DNA of 64,000 nt from Pilaira anomala (GCA_025716855.1 JAIXMQ010000015.1:124001-188000), one strand, 5' to 3'; positions 13,274-26,121 are shown, numbered from the stretch's first letter. Numbers and translations: made by a program. Notes: generated by a model not told the origin, from the sequence alone.

Positions 13274-14019
13274 AGAAGAAACAGATTTTTTTAAAATCGT
13301 AACACAAATAGATTCACCAATTATATCATTTCCTACTCATCCTAAAAAAAAAAAAAAAAAATAAAAACAAACTGTGTGTGTGTAATATAAGTACTCTATT
13401 TCTCTCCTGAAATGTGTGTTATTTTTAATGCAAATGATATCATGTATAACAATAACTTTAAATTCTATTGGTGCAGTTGGTGGTGCAAATCCTTATATAT
13501 CTATTATTAGATGGTACGTACATGACATCAGTTTGAATTTTTCTTTAAAAAAAAAAAAAAAAAAATATGTTTGTAGTAGTATAGTTTTGTATAGTAACTT
13601 TTTGGTAACGATGACTACATATTGACAGTATCCATAACAACGTGAAGTTTTATAGTTAGTACTATATTTTCATTCTTGATTTGAATCATCGTTTTAAAGA
13701 AAAAAAAAAAAGAGGATATTCTTTTTTTGTTCCAACTATATCTTTATTATTTTAAAAAGATTTGGTAAAACAAAAAAAGAAATAAAAAAAAAATCAAATA
13801 AAAAGAAGAAGGTCGAAATAATAATAATAATAAAAAAAAAAGTAAAAGAGAAAGAGAGAAAAAGAAAAAGAAAAGAGAAAACAGTTTGGCTTTTTATATT
13901 TTTTTTTTTTTTGTTGAACTCAGCCAATATGTTAAAATAATTTAAAAAAAAAAATTTTTTTTTTTTAAATCTTGGAACAACATATTTGAAGTGTGAACAG
14001 AGAGTACACATTTTGAAGA

Positions 14020-14052
<33 letters not shown>

Positions 14053-14932
14053 GGGGAAATATTATTGTTCTTAAAATGACGTTTTATGATGAGCACATAA
14101 CAAACAGTGATACAATAGAACACAGGCACGTCCAATAAAAATAGAATATTAGAGTATATGACGCCGAAACGTGGGGTATAAAAATAAAAAAAAAAAGTTA
14201 TTTTTAATTTTGTTCAAAATTTAAAAATAGATGCTATGCATTAACATATTTCCCGAGGCGTTAAAGTGAAAGAGAAAGTGGGAGAGAGAGAGAGAGAGAG
14301 AGGCGTAAAGTGAAAGTGAGCAAGTGAGGCAAAGAGAGGTTTAAAAAAAAAAAAGTAAAATAAAGTGACGCACGGCCATCGCCCGAACAGACCGAATTAC
14401 TTATTTGGTTAATTTATATTCTTGGCGTACAAGAATAATAAAAATGATTGTTTATTATTTTAACATAGTTTATAAATGTTTACTCGAAAGATTCGCTTCT
14501 TATTTAATTTTGACAAAATGTTTGCCCTTTTCTTCTTTTCTTCCCCCTTTTTTTTTTTTTTTTTTTTTTTTTAATAGAACCCATTTTATAAAGGCTAAAA
14601 AAAGAATATTATAGGGTCATTCCTAATCAGTATTTTTTTTTTTTTCTTTTACGGAACTAAAAAAATCCAGAGTACACACACAGTTTTTTTTTTTTTTGCA
14701 TGTCCCAATATAGATTTAAAATCTCAATTATGATTTGCCCCTTAAAAAAAATTAAGTGTGCACAAAAAAAAAAAAATTTCGGGGTTCCTTAAAATATTAT
14801 CCCATATAAATAGGACATGTTTCCCCATCTTTTTCCTTTTTTTTTTTTCAATATTATCAAACACACACACACAAAAAAAAAAAAAGTTTACTTTTCTTTT
14901 TATTATTATTACATATACATAAATACATTATT
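13274..14932. other. Intergenic low-complexity region
   Basis: 1.66 kb between GGC1 and the coiled-coil gene, packed with homopolymers: A-runs at about 13544-13565 and 14025-14053, T-runs at about 13900 and 14548-14572, and a (GA)n repeat at 14281-14302. A plus-strand ORF at 13416 and a minus ORF at 13736-14011 are low-complexity translations and were not accepted. No RNA gene was recognised. Confidence 0.5.
14281..14302. repeat. (GA)n microsatellite
   Basis: Perfect or nearly perfect GA dinucleotide array of about 11 units, followed by a looser purine-rich stretch. It is likely length-polymorphic. Confidence 0.9.
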
Positions 14933-15797
14933 ATGACTTCATCTACATTAAAGAATAAACCTCTTAAATGGACAACTCAACGTGCCAACAACAATACCAA
15001 TTTCAAGTCATCAAGTCATCGTGTTCATAAGCGTAGTACTACATCAACGCGTAATAATAATAATAATAATAATAGTAATCCTAACACTGCAGCCGCCGCA
15101 ATTATGACAGCTGAAATTAAAACTGATCCACGCGAAGAAATTGAACGTCTTCAGAATGAATTAGAATTTACTTATGATACAGTAGCCACCATCACTGTTC
15201 ATTTTGAATCACTTCATCATGCTTACATGTGTAGTAAACCCGAGTTAGATAAATCCAAGAATTCAACTCGACTTGGCGAGATGGAAAAAGAACTTTTAAC
15301 TGCTTATGATGATTTAGGATTACAAGTAACTCATCTTGAACGTAAAATCGCGAAATTGGAAAAACGACTTGTTCAACTTCGACAACTTGAATTAACTTAT
15401 GTTGCACCTGTCACACAAGAGAACCAAGTACCTTCTTCTATCGAAGAAGTAGTAGTAGTAATAGAAGAAGAAGAAGAAGAAGCATCATTATTTGTTAAAG
15501 ATGAAATTAATAGTACCGCTTTTATGTCATCACCTTGTTCTTCTGTCGATTCTTCTATTGCCGATTATCAACAACAACCAGAATCGAATTACTTTTATGA
15601 TGATTGGACTTTATCTCAAATTATGAATCAGCATGAAGAACAACCCATAATGTATAACGATTGCAATCAAATCATGTTGAATTATCCTGACCTTTCAGTC
15701 TCTTCTACTGGTTATTATCAAGAACTTTGTAATTTACCTACAATTGACATGTACAATACTTCTTATATTTCTTATCCTCAATTTACAACAATGCAAT

Positions 15798-15799
<2 letters not shown>
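14933..15799 (+). CDS. Coiled-coil protein with acidic tail; long member of a two-gene family in this window
   Basis: Intronless gene of 288 residues with no family I can name. Residues 1-60 are basic and Asn/Ser/Thr rich, with an Asn run encoded by an AAT repeat. Residues 65-160 form a predicted coiled coil: EEIERLQNELEFTYDTVATI, HFESLHHAY, EKELLTAYDDLGLQVTHLER, then KIAKLEKRLVQLRQL. The remainder is acidic (EEEEEE near residue 180) and then Ser/Tyr/Gln rich, resembling an activation-type or disordered tail. The coiled-coil block is shared with the 98-residue protein at 26410-26706 (FESL..A, AYDDL..QV.HL.R). This suggests a lineage-specific family. A dimerising scaffold or transcription cofactor role is possible, but only inference. 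Confidence 0.75.

Positions 15800-15843
<44 letters not shown>
15799..15843. repeat. (CT)n microsatellite in 3' UTR of the coiled-coil gene
   Basis: About 22 CT units begin at the stop codon itself (CAATAACTCTCT...), so the repeat lies in the presumed 3' UTR. It is pure over most of its length. Confidence 0.95.
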
Positions 15844-15847
<4 letters not shown>

Positions 15848-16520
15848 TTCAACAATCCTTCTTTTTTTTTTCTTTACCTGCATTCTTTTGTAATTATTCC
15901 AAACCTCTTTTATATATATATATATACTCTTTTCTTCTTTCTATGTTCACCTTTTATTATTATTATTATTATTATGCAAACAAAATGGCGATTTTTTTAT
16001 GCTCTTTTATTATTGTGCTATACCCCCTTTTCCCTTCCCTTTTCCCGATTCTATTTTTATGCCAGAAAAAAAAAAAACCTTAAATTTTTATGATGATATG
16101 CCAGATTTTTTTTTCTGCATTTTATATATATATATATAAAAACTTTTTGTAAATAATAAATTATCGATATTAAAAAAAATTTGTTCTTTTTTTTTTTTTT
16201 TTTTTTTTGGGTGTTACAAAAAGTTTTTTCAATTGGAGCGTGTTGTCATACAGTACAACGGAATACCGGAAAATGACCATTAACAGAAATGACTTGAAGT
16301 GTAACCTAAGTTTTATTGAATAAAGAAGTTAGCTTCCATTGGTACACTATTTAAGAAAGCCGACCGCCACCCATCATGACAAATATTCATTATTTTTTTT
16401 ATACCCAAGGAGAAATTTTTTTTTTTATATATATCCATTTCGTGGCGCGCTGAATGTCTAAAAAAAAAAAAAAATATCGAATGATTTTATTAGTTACAAG
16501 AAAGCCACTATCAAAAATTT

Positions 16521-16552
<32 letters not shown>

Positions 16553-18103
16553 CATACGCCATAATTATGCTTTTGTTTTTAGTGTGCCACTTAAGAAAGA
16601 AAAAAATGTTAGTGCCTCTCTTACGTAATTGTGCTTCATGATATCATCATTCACATATTTTCATTTAAACAGACTTAACATTTATATGCGGAACAGCAGC
16701 TTTTATGGAGCTAAAAAAAAAAAAAAAAAAAAAAAAAAAGGTTAAAAAAAATGACGATAGTAACACATAGAACAACAACAAGTTAGAACCAATTAAAAAA
16801 CATCGGATACTTCTCCTTTTGTTCAATGGATGTAGTACAGATCATAATCACGGTAAATAAATTAAGCTATAAAGGAAACATAAAAAAAAGATCTACCTTT
16901 ACACAACCCTTGAACGAGTATTCGGATATCTATGGGCGTTTACCTATTTTGTAAATACGCGTTATATATATTAAAACTCATTGTGATTAAACTTGGCACT
17001 GTTATATAAATATACTCACCATGTTCAGCCACTTTGATTACCATATTCATACTTTTCCGTCTCTTTTTTTCACAAGTAAAAAAAAAATGAAATTAGGAAA
17101 CTGACTTTGTGTGTGGCAATCAAACAATCTATCCATTGGAGAAGGTAGTACCATTACTAAACGATGGCAAAAACAGTTATTTTTCAATTTCAATTCTTCT
17201 CTTGATCCAAGCTAAAAAAAAAGATTATACCCGGTATTTTTTTTTAATTTCGATTTTGACATTATTTTAAGCATAGCACACTTTTTTTTTTTTTTTTATA
17301 TATACAATCTTTTTGTATATTTTTAAGCTTTTTTTTGGTGATACGTGTTAACAAAAAAAAGTTCAAGAACGTTGGCACTTACCACCCGATGATTGGTCTC
17401 ACAAAGCTTTTTTTTTTTTTTTTTCAAGGCATTGCATGTGCACACACACACACACACACATACACACACTTAAACTGTGGCACCTCTTTTTTTTTTTACT
17501 TGCATGAACAATGCGTGATCAAATGTTAAATAAAAAAGTATCATTGATAACAAAAAAAAAAAAAACCATGACCATTTCCTAAATTGTATACATAATAAAA
17601 TAACAAATCAGAAGGAAATAATTAATTTAAAAAATCAGAGAATATATATATATATATATATATAACTGCTTTATTTTTTTATTTTTTTTTTTATGTTCCA
17701 ATTCCTGTGTATGAAATATGTATGATAAATGAACTAATTGTTTTTTTTTATATGTGTGTGTGTGTGTGAGTGTGTGAGTGTGTGTGAGAAAGTATATGGT
17801 AATGAGCAAATATGTATATAAAAAAAAAAAAACCAATGCGAAAAATAAACATATTAATACAAGGCGAACATAACGAATACAGAATAAACATAATTAGTGC
17901 GTGCGTGCGTGAGTGTGAGTGTGAGTATGTGTAATAGTAGTAAAATAAGATGAGAAAAGAGCTTTTTTTATAACATTTTTAAAGTAAAAATGTTTGAATA
18001 GAGTGAATGAACATAAGTTTTTTGAGGGAGATTTTTTTTTTTTGAATTTTTTTTTTTTTTTTTTTTTGTAAAAAAAAAGAAAAAGTAAATATATGTAAAG
18101 AAT
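15800..18103. other. Intergenic low-complexity region (2.3 kb)
   Basis: 3' flank of the coiled-coil gene and 3' flank of the DUF262 gene (convergent). It is rich in homopolymers: T-runs at about 16185-16208 and 16525-16552, an A-run of about 28 at 16712-16739, an (AC)n at about 17441-17469, a (TA)n at about 17642-17664 and TG repeats at about 17753-17785. No gene or structured RNA was recognised. Confidence 0.5.
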
Positions 18104-18877
18104 TTACATTCGTCTTCCTCTTCTTGCGGTGGGTACACCAGCACGAATTGTTCTCTTTTGAGTAGAAGAACAGGGTTGATTGTAATCATCCGAATCATCA
18201 TCTTCATCTACATCATATTTGATAGTAGGACTATCATTTGAATCACTACCGATGGTATAAACTTCAGGTCTTGTAATAGGTATCAAATTCTCAGACTCCA
18301 ATCTTTCATCTACACACTTCAAGCCCTGTAAAAACGTATCTTTACCAATCACCATCCTTCCCCTTCGTCTTATCAACTCATTTCTTAATTCCCTGAAATC
18401 ATCTGCATAATTTCGTGTCGATCTTGGTCTCTGGACTTCTTTTCGAAACATCATGAAAAGCACCATCTCAATCATCTTCAAATTCGATGCTCTTTCGTTT
18501 CTTTTCGTAATCGATACTCGTGCATCTGGATTATCTGCTATCTTTTGAAGTTGTGAAAGTGTTTGCTCGACTATCGCCACATGTTCTTGTGGTGGATCGT
18601 AATCACTTCGCACAAATTTCTCTAGTACACTTAGTTGGTATTCGAACTTAGTTCTCCCGTTTTTTAGTGTAAGGTAAAGTATCAGGATGGATTGAAAGAG
18701 AACACCGCTGCCTTTGGTCGAAAAGAGTTCTTGTAAAGTATGGTATCTGGATGTCTGGTCTCTGCAAACTGCTACGATTCTTGTATCATGTGCTTTAAGC
18801 CTATCTTGTTGTGTAGTAGCTACACCGCATTGAACACGAGAGAAAAGTTCAAACTAAAAAAAGAATGGTCAATCACC

Positions 18878-18911
<34 letters not shown>

Positions 18912-19269
18912 GCTTACTTCTTGTTTTCTTGAAATGTCTTGATATTCAACTGAAAAAGAAAGAGTGGTTATGATTCACTGCTTTTTTTTTTAAAAAAAAA
19001 AAATCTTACTGCACACAAATTTAAAACGGTTAAAATGATCCATCTCCTCCTCTGTAAGGTACTCTTTATCCTTAGCTAAACATTTAAAAATTCAATACAC
19101 ATGTAAAAAAAAAATTTTGGTGTAGGTGTTGTATATTTCGTCTCTATTCCCTTTTTTTTTTTACCTTTAACTGCATCCGCGCAGTAATATTTTTCTTGTT
19201 CAACTTCTTCATCAACATATGCGAATTCGTTATCCATAAAACTAAAAAAAAAAAAAAAAAAAAACACAT

Positions 19270-19300
<31 letters not shown>

Positions 19301-19736
19301 CAAAAATCAATATCTCGTGGTTCACACACTCATACGTCTTTGTACTTATTTACCGTTTGACAGCCGTCAATCTTTGTTTTCCGTCAACCACAGTTCGAAT
19401 AGTTTGGTTGTTAACTCGATGCGTTGCAAAGAGTAAAGGAGGAATGTAATAGTTGTTAAAGATGGAATCGATCAAAAATTGCATCTTTTTTTTGCCCCAA
19501 ACTACGCCTCTTTGATAATCCGCATCCTGTTCTTTGGTTGTCAGTCTTTTATATATATATATATATATACGCGTTTTCTTTTCTTACCAATGTAATTTTA
19601 TTCTCATCCATGTATTCTATATGTCTGTAAGCTTTTATTCTAAATCGATCCCTTTTTTTTTATTTTTTTTACCTTTTAACTGCCATGGTGCCATGACACG
19701 CGTTCTGGGATTAGGTAGCCTTCCTTCGTCTGCCAT
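18104..19736 (-). CDS. DUF262 (GmrSD N-terminal / ParB-Srx fold) domain protein
   Basis: Six exons on the minus strand: 19673-19736, 19354-19531, 19165-19241, 19010-19075, 18918-18949 and 18104-18853; 389 codons in frame (388 residues). The N-terminal half shows the DUF262 signature: DYQRGVVWGKKKMQFLIDSI near residues 24-43, FNNYYIPPLLF, and the nucleotide-contacting VVDGKQRLTAVKRFMDNEF around residues 68-86. IEYQDISRKQEFELFSRVQC is the conserved strand-helix after the core. In bacteria this domain is the NTPase/regulatory half of GmrSD-type modification-dependent restriction systems. In fungi its role is unknown, and no HNH nuclease half is visible here. The C-terminal region is acidic then basic (GVPTARRGRRM). 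An alternative 5' model through 19596-19640 breaks the frame; joining 19673 to 19531 restores it. Head-to-head with the helicase gene, 1.2 kb apart. Confidence 0.8.
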
Positions 19737-20930
19737 ATTATTATCGTCAAGTCTTCTACTACTATTTCGAAAGAAAAACAAGAAAAAGAAAAAATCAACA
19801 TCCATCTTCAAAAAAGCGTGTTCGTCACGTGCGCTTTCTTACGGTCACATTTTGACAGCAGGGATTTTGCATTAAAAGCTTATTGATCTTATATATATCT
19901 TTGAATATAGCTTGATTGCTGTTGTCCAAAGTACTAATGGCAAGTCTAAAGAAAAAAAAAAAAAGAAACAGATTTTTCTTTGGCTGCTTGGTGGTGATGT
20001 TTTTTTTACAAAGCACAACAATAATAAATTTTGTTTATAGCTTCACTTTTTATCCTGCAGGGAAAAAGGTAAAATCTTGTTGTCGCTGAAGAAGTAGTTA
20101 GTTAGTTAAAATGGATACAAGTTGTAAACGAGGATTTTTCTTGAAAAGAATAAAAAAAAAACAAATAAACAAGTCAAACTCTAATTATTTCATATGTAGT
20201 TAAGGATCAAGTATGTACATACGATGATAATATTGTATATGTACATAACTAAAATTTTAAATAAAAGTATATAGTTAGTAGATTGTATGAATGAATATAC
20301 ACTTTGATGAGATTTTTTTAATATTTACAATAAATAAAATAAAAAACATCAACTTTTTTATTTATTATCAAAATCGGGCAGTGCGACACTTATTTTGAAT
20401 CATAATTCAGTCATCACTAGAATGGGATTACAAATACATGGATCGAAACGTTTGGTTATCTATGAACATATATGATGTAAAACAACTCTACTAGTAAACT
20501 ATATTTATAAATGTCTCTTTTATCACACAAAACTTTTTTTTTTTTTCTCAAGTCACTGTGATAAAAAAAAAAAAAGGGTCATCTCATCTCGTATACCCGA
20601 TTCAGCCAATATTAGGCTCAAGATATATTTGCTCGAAGAAAAAAAAAAAAATATGTATTCATATAAAGTCTTTATTAAAATACCTCAAGCTAAAGTAATA
20701 CTTTGTGATCATAGCATTGATTCAGTTAGTAGTAGTACCATCTCTAAACTATACTACAGGTTTTATTCATCTTCATTTTATTAACTTCTTACAAACATGA
20801 TGAAATCCAAATACTTGATTTTTTTTTATGGATCCGAAAAACCAGTGCTTTTTTTTTTTATTTTAAAAAAAAATTATCTGCGTAGTTTATTTATCTTCTT
20901 TTCTCTTTTAAATATATATAAAACTACTTA
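19737..20930. other. Divergent intergenic region between DUF262 gene and ZGRF1-like helicase
   Basis: 1.19 kb likely holding both promoters. It contains scattered T/A runs (about 20530, 20562, 20640) and no recognised repeat or RNA gene. A possible TATA-like AAATATATATAAAA lies 20 bases before the helicase start. Confidence 0.5.
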
Positions 20931-21653
20931 ATGTCAGACCAAACCATTACTCATTTCGTTGTCTTGTTCACTGCCCAAAAGCAAAAAAAGTTTAAAACTT
21001 GGCAAGACGGTAACAAAAAAACTCCTCAAAAAAAAAAAAAAAAAAAAAAAAAAAACAACATGACTAAAAAAACTCAATTTTTATATGTAGGTACAATGAA
21101 GTACTATAGCTTTAATAAAAAGGTATCTGCATACACACACACACACACACACACACAACAAAATAATTAATCATAAAAAAAAAATATTAGTTGGTCTTGA
21201 CAGACGAAAAAGGATACAATATTGACCGGTAATTAGAAAAAAAAAAAAAACTGACAGTATACATAGGGTATTGACATAGTGTTATAAAGTAAATTTTATA
21301 AAGCTGGTATACCTACTGTAGGCGATGAATTAGAATTTGATGGACACCTTGTCACAGTGGAAGCATTTGAATCGATTGAGGCAGCTCATACGCCTACACC
21401 TGTCCATAGACCTGATTTACCTCAAACGGCATCATCACCACAACTGCCACAGCAGCAGCAGCAGCAGCAGCAAAGATCCGTACCGCCACCTCCACCAGCG
21501 CCACAAAGATCCGTACCTCAATTTAAATTCAAGCCTCCTTCTTCCGCTCTCCCAAAGAGAATAATCCAACCAGATGAGGATGACGAAGATACAATGGATC
21601 TTGACGTACCTGAATTCAATGTACCTAGTGTGTCACCTGTTGTAAATACACCG

Positions 21654-21692
<39 letters not shown>

Positions 21693-23538
21693 CTGACCGA
21701 ATCATTTCTGTCCCCGCAAAAGAGAGTTCGTGTTGGACTATCCAAACGAACAAGTTCTACCTTACATCAATCTACGTATCCTTCTGTAGCCGATATCGTG
21801 CCACCACCTACAGTTCAATTAGATTCTCAAATTATTGTACCTGAGTATGATGACCATGCGATGGATAATGATCATGACATATCTGCCGGACACGAGAAGA
21901 GGTACCAAAAAAAAAAAAAAAAAAATTTAAAATATGAATATAAGAATTGATTAAAATTGATATAGTTCATTTACACCTGCATCAAGAATACCAGCTGAAA
22001 TACCGCCACCACCACCACCAGCATCATCAGCAGCAGCACCAGAAATCAATATGATCGATCCAGCTAAACCTTTTAAAAGTCCATTTGCGGACGGAAAGTA
22101 AGTAAAAAATAAAAAAAACTGGCCTCAAATAAAAAAAGGAAACGATAAACTAAATATGTTTTTAAAAAAAAAAAAAAAAAAAAGTTATGCAATGATCGCG
22201 TTACAGTTTCCAAATAGTAAAAAAGTTCTAAGTATTTTGAAATCGAAAAAACACCCTAAACGAACTAAAGTTGTACCTGTCAAGTTTGTAAGTGAGAATA
22301 TAAGATCATCAAGATAAGAAAATAAGTGACTTATATATATATATATATATAGGCGAATTTAAATGTATATAGAGATACATTTAGAAAGATCATTTATGAA
22401 CATTTAGAGGTAAAAGGAAGAAGAAAAAAAAAGGGGAGAGAGAGAGAGAGAGAAAGAACATATTCGAATAATTCACTCACTACGAAAAAAAAAAAAAAAA
22501 AAAAAAAAAAAAGATCATGCTGATTCAATACGCATCTTACTTTTATCCATGTTACGATAAATTCGGTAAAGGAAAACAAGGTAAAGACCTGGAACGTATC
22601 ATGCGAAGTCGAGGCGTTGGCATGTACGTCCAATGCGAATTAAAAGACGGCGACGACCGAAACGGCTCCGAAAAACGGCTACGTCTCATGCTCCATCATC
22701 AAAGCCGAGAATCCTACTCAAAATACAACCGGGACGATCTCTGGGTGATTTCAAAAGTACCCACATTTGAATCCAGTCAAACCTTTTTAGCCAGAAGCAC
22801 CTACTATGGTCCCTTCTCTGACGGTGCTTTAGAGCTCGATTGTTTCTCGCCTCGTGATGTTAGAGTAGCTACCGGTTGTTTGAAAGGTACGGTCTATGCA
22901 TTACGCACCATTTCTGCAAGTACCGAGTTGATGATGTTGGATACCTTGGAGGATAAGTTGAAGCAATTACCTCTGTTGCCCTATATCTTGGCCAATGGAA
23001 CCGGTAAAAAGAAAAGAGATGTACCTCTGGATCCTTTACCGATCATGGAGTATATCGAAATTAAAAGAGAGGATGGGATTAATGTAGAGGCTAAATTAAA
23101 AGAAACTGTCGCCTTTTATAAATTAAATCCTGATCAGGAAAGGTACAATGTTTTTTTTTAACCTTTTTTTTTTTTTTTTTTAGATTTACTAAAATGTTAC
23201 CTTAAATTAGTGTGTTACGTCGCGTGGCGAGATCTGTGATTGCTTCGCCCAATTGGAATCCTGGACCGGACCATCCTATTGTCTTGGTGCATGGTGTTTA
23301 TGGATCTGGAAAAAGGTACCAAAAAAAAAAAAAAAAAAAATAGCATCATCCGGACTTTTTATTCCGTATCTAACTTGATTTACTGATATTTGTAATCCCC
23401 CTTTTTTTTTTGAAGTTTTCTTGCTGCGGTTATTATTATTTTCATTCAAGACATTGTAGACACTGTAAATGAAAAGAGAGAACCTGAAGATGCAATTCAA
23501 TACCGTATTCTTGTTAGTTCCATGACTGTAAGTAATCG

Positions 23539-23583
<45 letters not shown>

Positions 23584-25209
23584 TGAATCTCACTTATTTC
23601 ATAGAATGTAGCTGTGGATCGAATTCTAGAAACGCTTTTAAAACTAGGTTATGATCACTTCATTCGTATCGGCAGCATGAAAAAGATCACAAAGAGTCTA
23701 CTTCCCTATACAGTCAAAGCCCGTCTCAACACGAACGAAGAACTCAAGGAACTTGAGCAAATGTTGGAAGATCCAATGAATTCCGAAGAAGATATAGATA
23801 ATATCTCTGTAGCCATTCAAAAGTTTCGAAAAGCAGAAGGCATATCTCAAATACAAAACACAAGCGTTGTAGGCACAACCTTCATGTCTTCTACATTTGA
23901 AGTGTTTAATCAGATCAGGTTTCCTTTAGTGCTTGTGGATGAGGCTTCTCAGTTGATGGAACCCTTGACGATGGTACCGCTTGCAAGATTCTTGTGTCAA
24001 CGTTTAGTGATGATTGGTGATCCCTTACAGTTACCACCTACGATTACCACTGCTTCTGAAGAAAGTAAAATTGGAAAAGGGTTAGAGAAAACAATGTTTG
24101 ATAGATTAACTGAAATTGGACTGGAGGTAAAATAAATCATTATTCTTTTACAAGATGATTATTCATCCACTTTTTTTTTAATATATGTAATAGACTATTA
24201 TGTTGAGAACACAATACAGAGTAAGCAAGAAAGAAAGAAAAAGAAACAAAAAGAAACAAAAAGAATTTGCTTATATATCTTTTATATATAGTGTCATCCA
24301 CAAATTTCTAATATCAGTAATAAATTATTTTATGACAGAATGTTAATCAATGGTGTCACAAACAAAGACAGAAAACCTTTAATAGAAGGATTACCCACTT
24401 TATTATTCGTTGATGTGGGTGGTACAGTAAGTTTTAAAAAATTATTATTTTATTAAGATTTGACTCAGCAAATGACGTTATATGTAGGAACAAAAATCAA
24501 TCAAAAGTAGATCGTATTGGAATGATACTGAAGTGAGTGTTGCAGCTCATATCATTCAGACTTTAATTTCTCAAGATATCTCGCCTAGTCAATTAGGGTT
24601 TATCACATTATGTAAGTTCTATTGAATTATATACGTTTTTTTTTTATATTAACTCTGTATCAGTCAAGGAACAGGCAGATAAAATGTCGGAATTCTTAAG
24701 TTCAGGCGCGACAGATGTAAGCGTTAGTAAAAATGTTCAAATTTCTACCGTCGATGCATTTCAGGTACCAAAATTTTTTTGTATGACCATGATGTGGAGT
24801 TATTGATGATTTTATCATTAGGGTGGAGAAAAAGATGTAATTATTCTTTCAACTGTCCGTACAACCGAGAATCAATTTATGGAAAATGAACCGAGAATTA
24901 ACGTCGCACTGACACGGGCTAAAAGGTATAACCCGCAGTTTATATATATCATGTTGTTTCGCTAGTTGACACGTATTTTTTTTTTTCTAACTAGGCATTT
25001 AATTATTTTGGGAAATAAGAATTTACTAAGTATGAATGGATTATGGTCAAATATCATATGGGAATGCCAAGGTAATAATCAATAAAAATAGTTTATCCGA
25101 TTACTTTTATTTATTATTATTATTTTTTTTTTTAGACAACTCTATGAATGCAAGTAGTTTAGCAAGATTATTATCCATGCTTCCAATTCAAGAAGAAGAA
25201 TCAAATTGA
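20931..25209 (+). CDS. ZGRF1-like 5'-3' DNA helicase (DUF2439 domain plus UPF1-type SF1 helicase)
   Basis: Eighteen exons (20931-21009, 21091-21122, 21191-21228, 21290-21901, 21966-22097, 22185-22287, 22353-22409, 22514-23142, 23211-23315, 23416-23527, 23605-24126, 24194-24220, 24292-24426, 24488-24611, 24664-24764, 24822-24925, 24995-25071, 25136-25209) give 1020 residues. The N-terminus (FVVLFTAQKQKKFKTWQDGT, then AGIPTVGDELEFDGHLVTVE) is a DUF2439 domain as in human ZGRF1. A Pro/Gln/Ala-rich linker has CAG-encoded poly-Gln (about 21451-21472) and poly-Ala (about 21655-21689). Helicase motifs: I HGVYGSGKS, Ia SSMTNVAVDR, II LVLVDEASQ, III MIGDPLQLPPT, IV region RTQYRCHP, V STVDAFQGGEKDVIIL, VI RINVALTRAKRHLIILGN. 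ZGRF1 acts in homologous recombination and interstrand-crosslink repair. The 3' end overlaps the convergent gene by 22 bases. Confidence 0.92.
21655..21689 (+). repeat. Coding GCA trinucleotide repeat (poly-alanine) in helicase linker
   Basis: A run of about 11 GCA codons encodes poly-Ala. A CAG-type run encoding poly-Gln occurs 190 bases upstream. Both lie in the disordered linker between DUF2439 and the helicase core and are likely variable between strains. Confidence 0.85.
23545..23582. repeat. (TA)n dinucleotide repeat within helicase intron 10
   Basis: About 19 TA units lie between the donor after 23527 and the acceptor before 23605. It occupies about half of this 77-base intron. Confidence 0.9.
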
Positions 25210-25861
25210 AAACGTAAATTATCTAATTCACATGTTCGATTTGAACTTCTCTTTTTTTTTAAACAAGATTGAATAAATTTAAAATCATCCAATTTGTTTT
25301 GTGGTAAAAATGTGTTGAGTGATTTAGAATGTGTTGTATTCAGTTTGATTTCTTTTGCAGTATCATTTAAAATGACTTTATCGCGTGGTGGCGTATTCAT
25401 GATTTGTATGACGGGTTGAGTTGTCATTGTCATTTGATCTAATTGAGTTAGTTTATCTACTAGTTCAGGGTTTAACTGTAATCTCTTTTTGTTTGATAAA
25501 GGCTTCTTCTTCTTCTTCTTCATCATCATAGCACGAGTCGGAATGACAGGGAAATACTTGAGCTTGGTTTTTGGATCCCAATTGTTTACTGTATCACAGA
25601 GTAATGGAATAGGTTGCTCCAAGTACATAAAAGGCATGTGATGTAACGAAGGTTGTGGCATGATGTTCCAATCACAATCAATGGAGTCCAACCGTTTCAG
25701 TACAGAAAGTAGGACTTTCCATCTGCTATACTTCTTTAGGTAATTATCATCCATCACTTGTGGCTCGTTAATAGTAAGCGTGTTCATATTGATTTCCTCA
25801 AGAAGTTTAAAGTAGATTTCTATATTATATATACATTTTTGTGGTTAAAAGTATTTTCTTG

Positions 25862-25894
<33 letters not shown>

Positions 25895-26121
25895 AAATGA
25901 AAACCTTTGTTTAATATTGTTGGAAAGAACTCGATAATATCATGACGAATCTCATTGTCTAAAAGAAGAGACATTTTGGTCTTTAAAAAAGAAAAAAAGA
26001 AGTAAAATGTATAAGCATTTACAAACTTTATTAATAATACGATTTTGACAACTTTTTTATTATTATTATTACATAAACTTGATATGACTGGCTGGATTTG
26101 TTTGTTAAATGCTTGGGCCAT
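25188..26121 (-). CDS. Unknown conserved-looking protein, three exons
   Basis: Exons 26073-26121, 25905-25958 and 25188-25819 sum to 245 codons (244 residues). It begins MAQAFNKQIQPVISSLYNEI, then RHDIIEFFPTILNKEIYFK, LLEEINMNTLTI. A patterned helical N-terminus, a central Pro/Met/aromatic section (CDWNIMPQPSLHHMPFMYL), a lysine run (MMMKKKKKKP) and a polar C-terminus are visible. I do not recognise the family. The second intron has a GTTTTC donor and contains a 29-base poly-A stretch (T on the coding strand). The coding 3' end overlaps the final coding exon of the convergent helicase gene (25188-25209). In-frame splicing across three exons and the spacing support a real gene; a nuclear or kinetochore role would be guesswork. 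Confidence 0.65.

Noticed and set aside
19596..19640. Extra exon (reading EYMDENKITL) in the DUF262 gene
   Set aside because: Joining it to the next exon gives a stop or wrong phase; skipping it and splicing 19673 to 19531 keeps the frame and the expected N-terminus.
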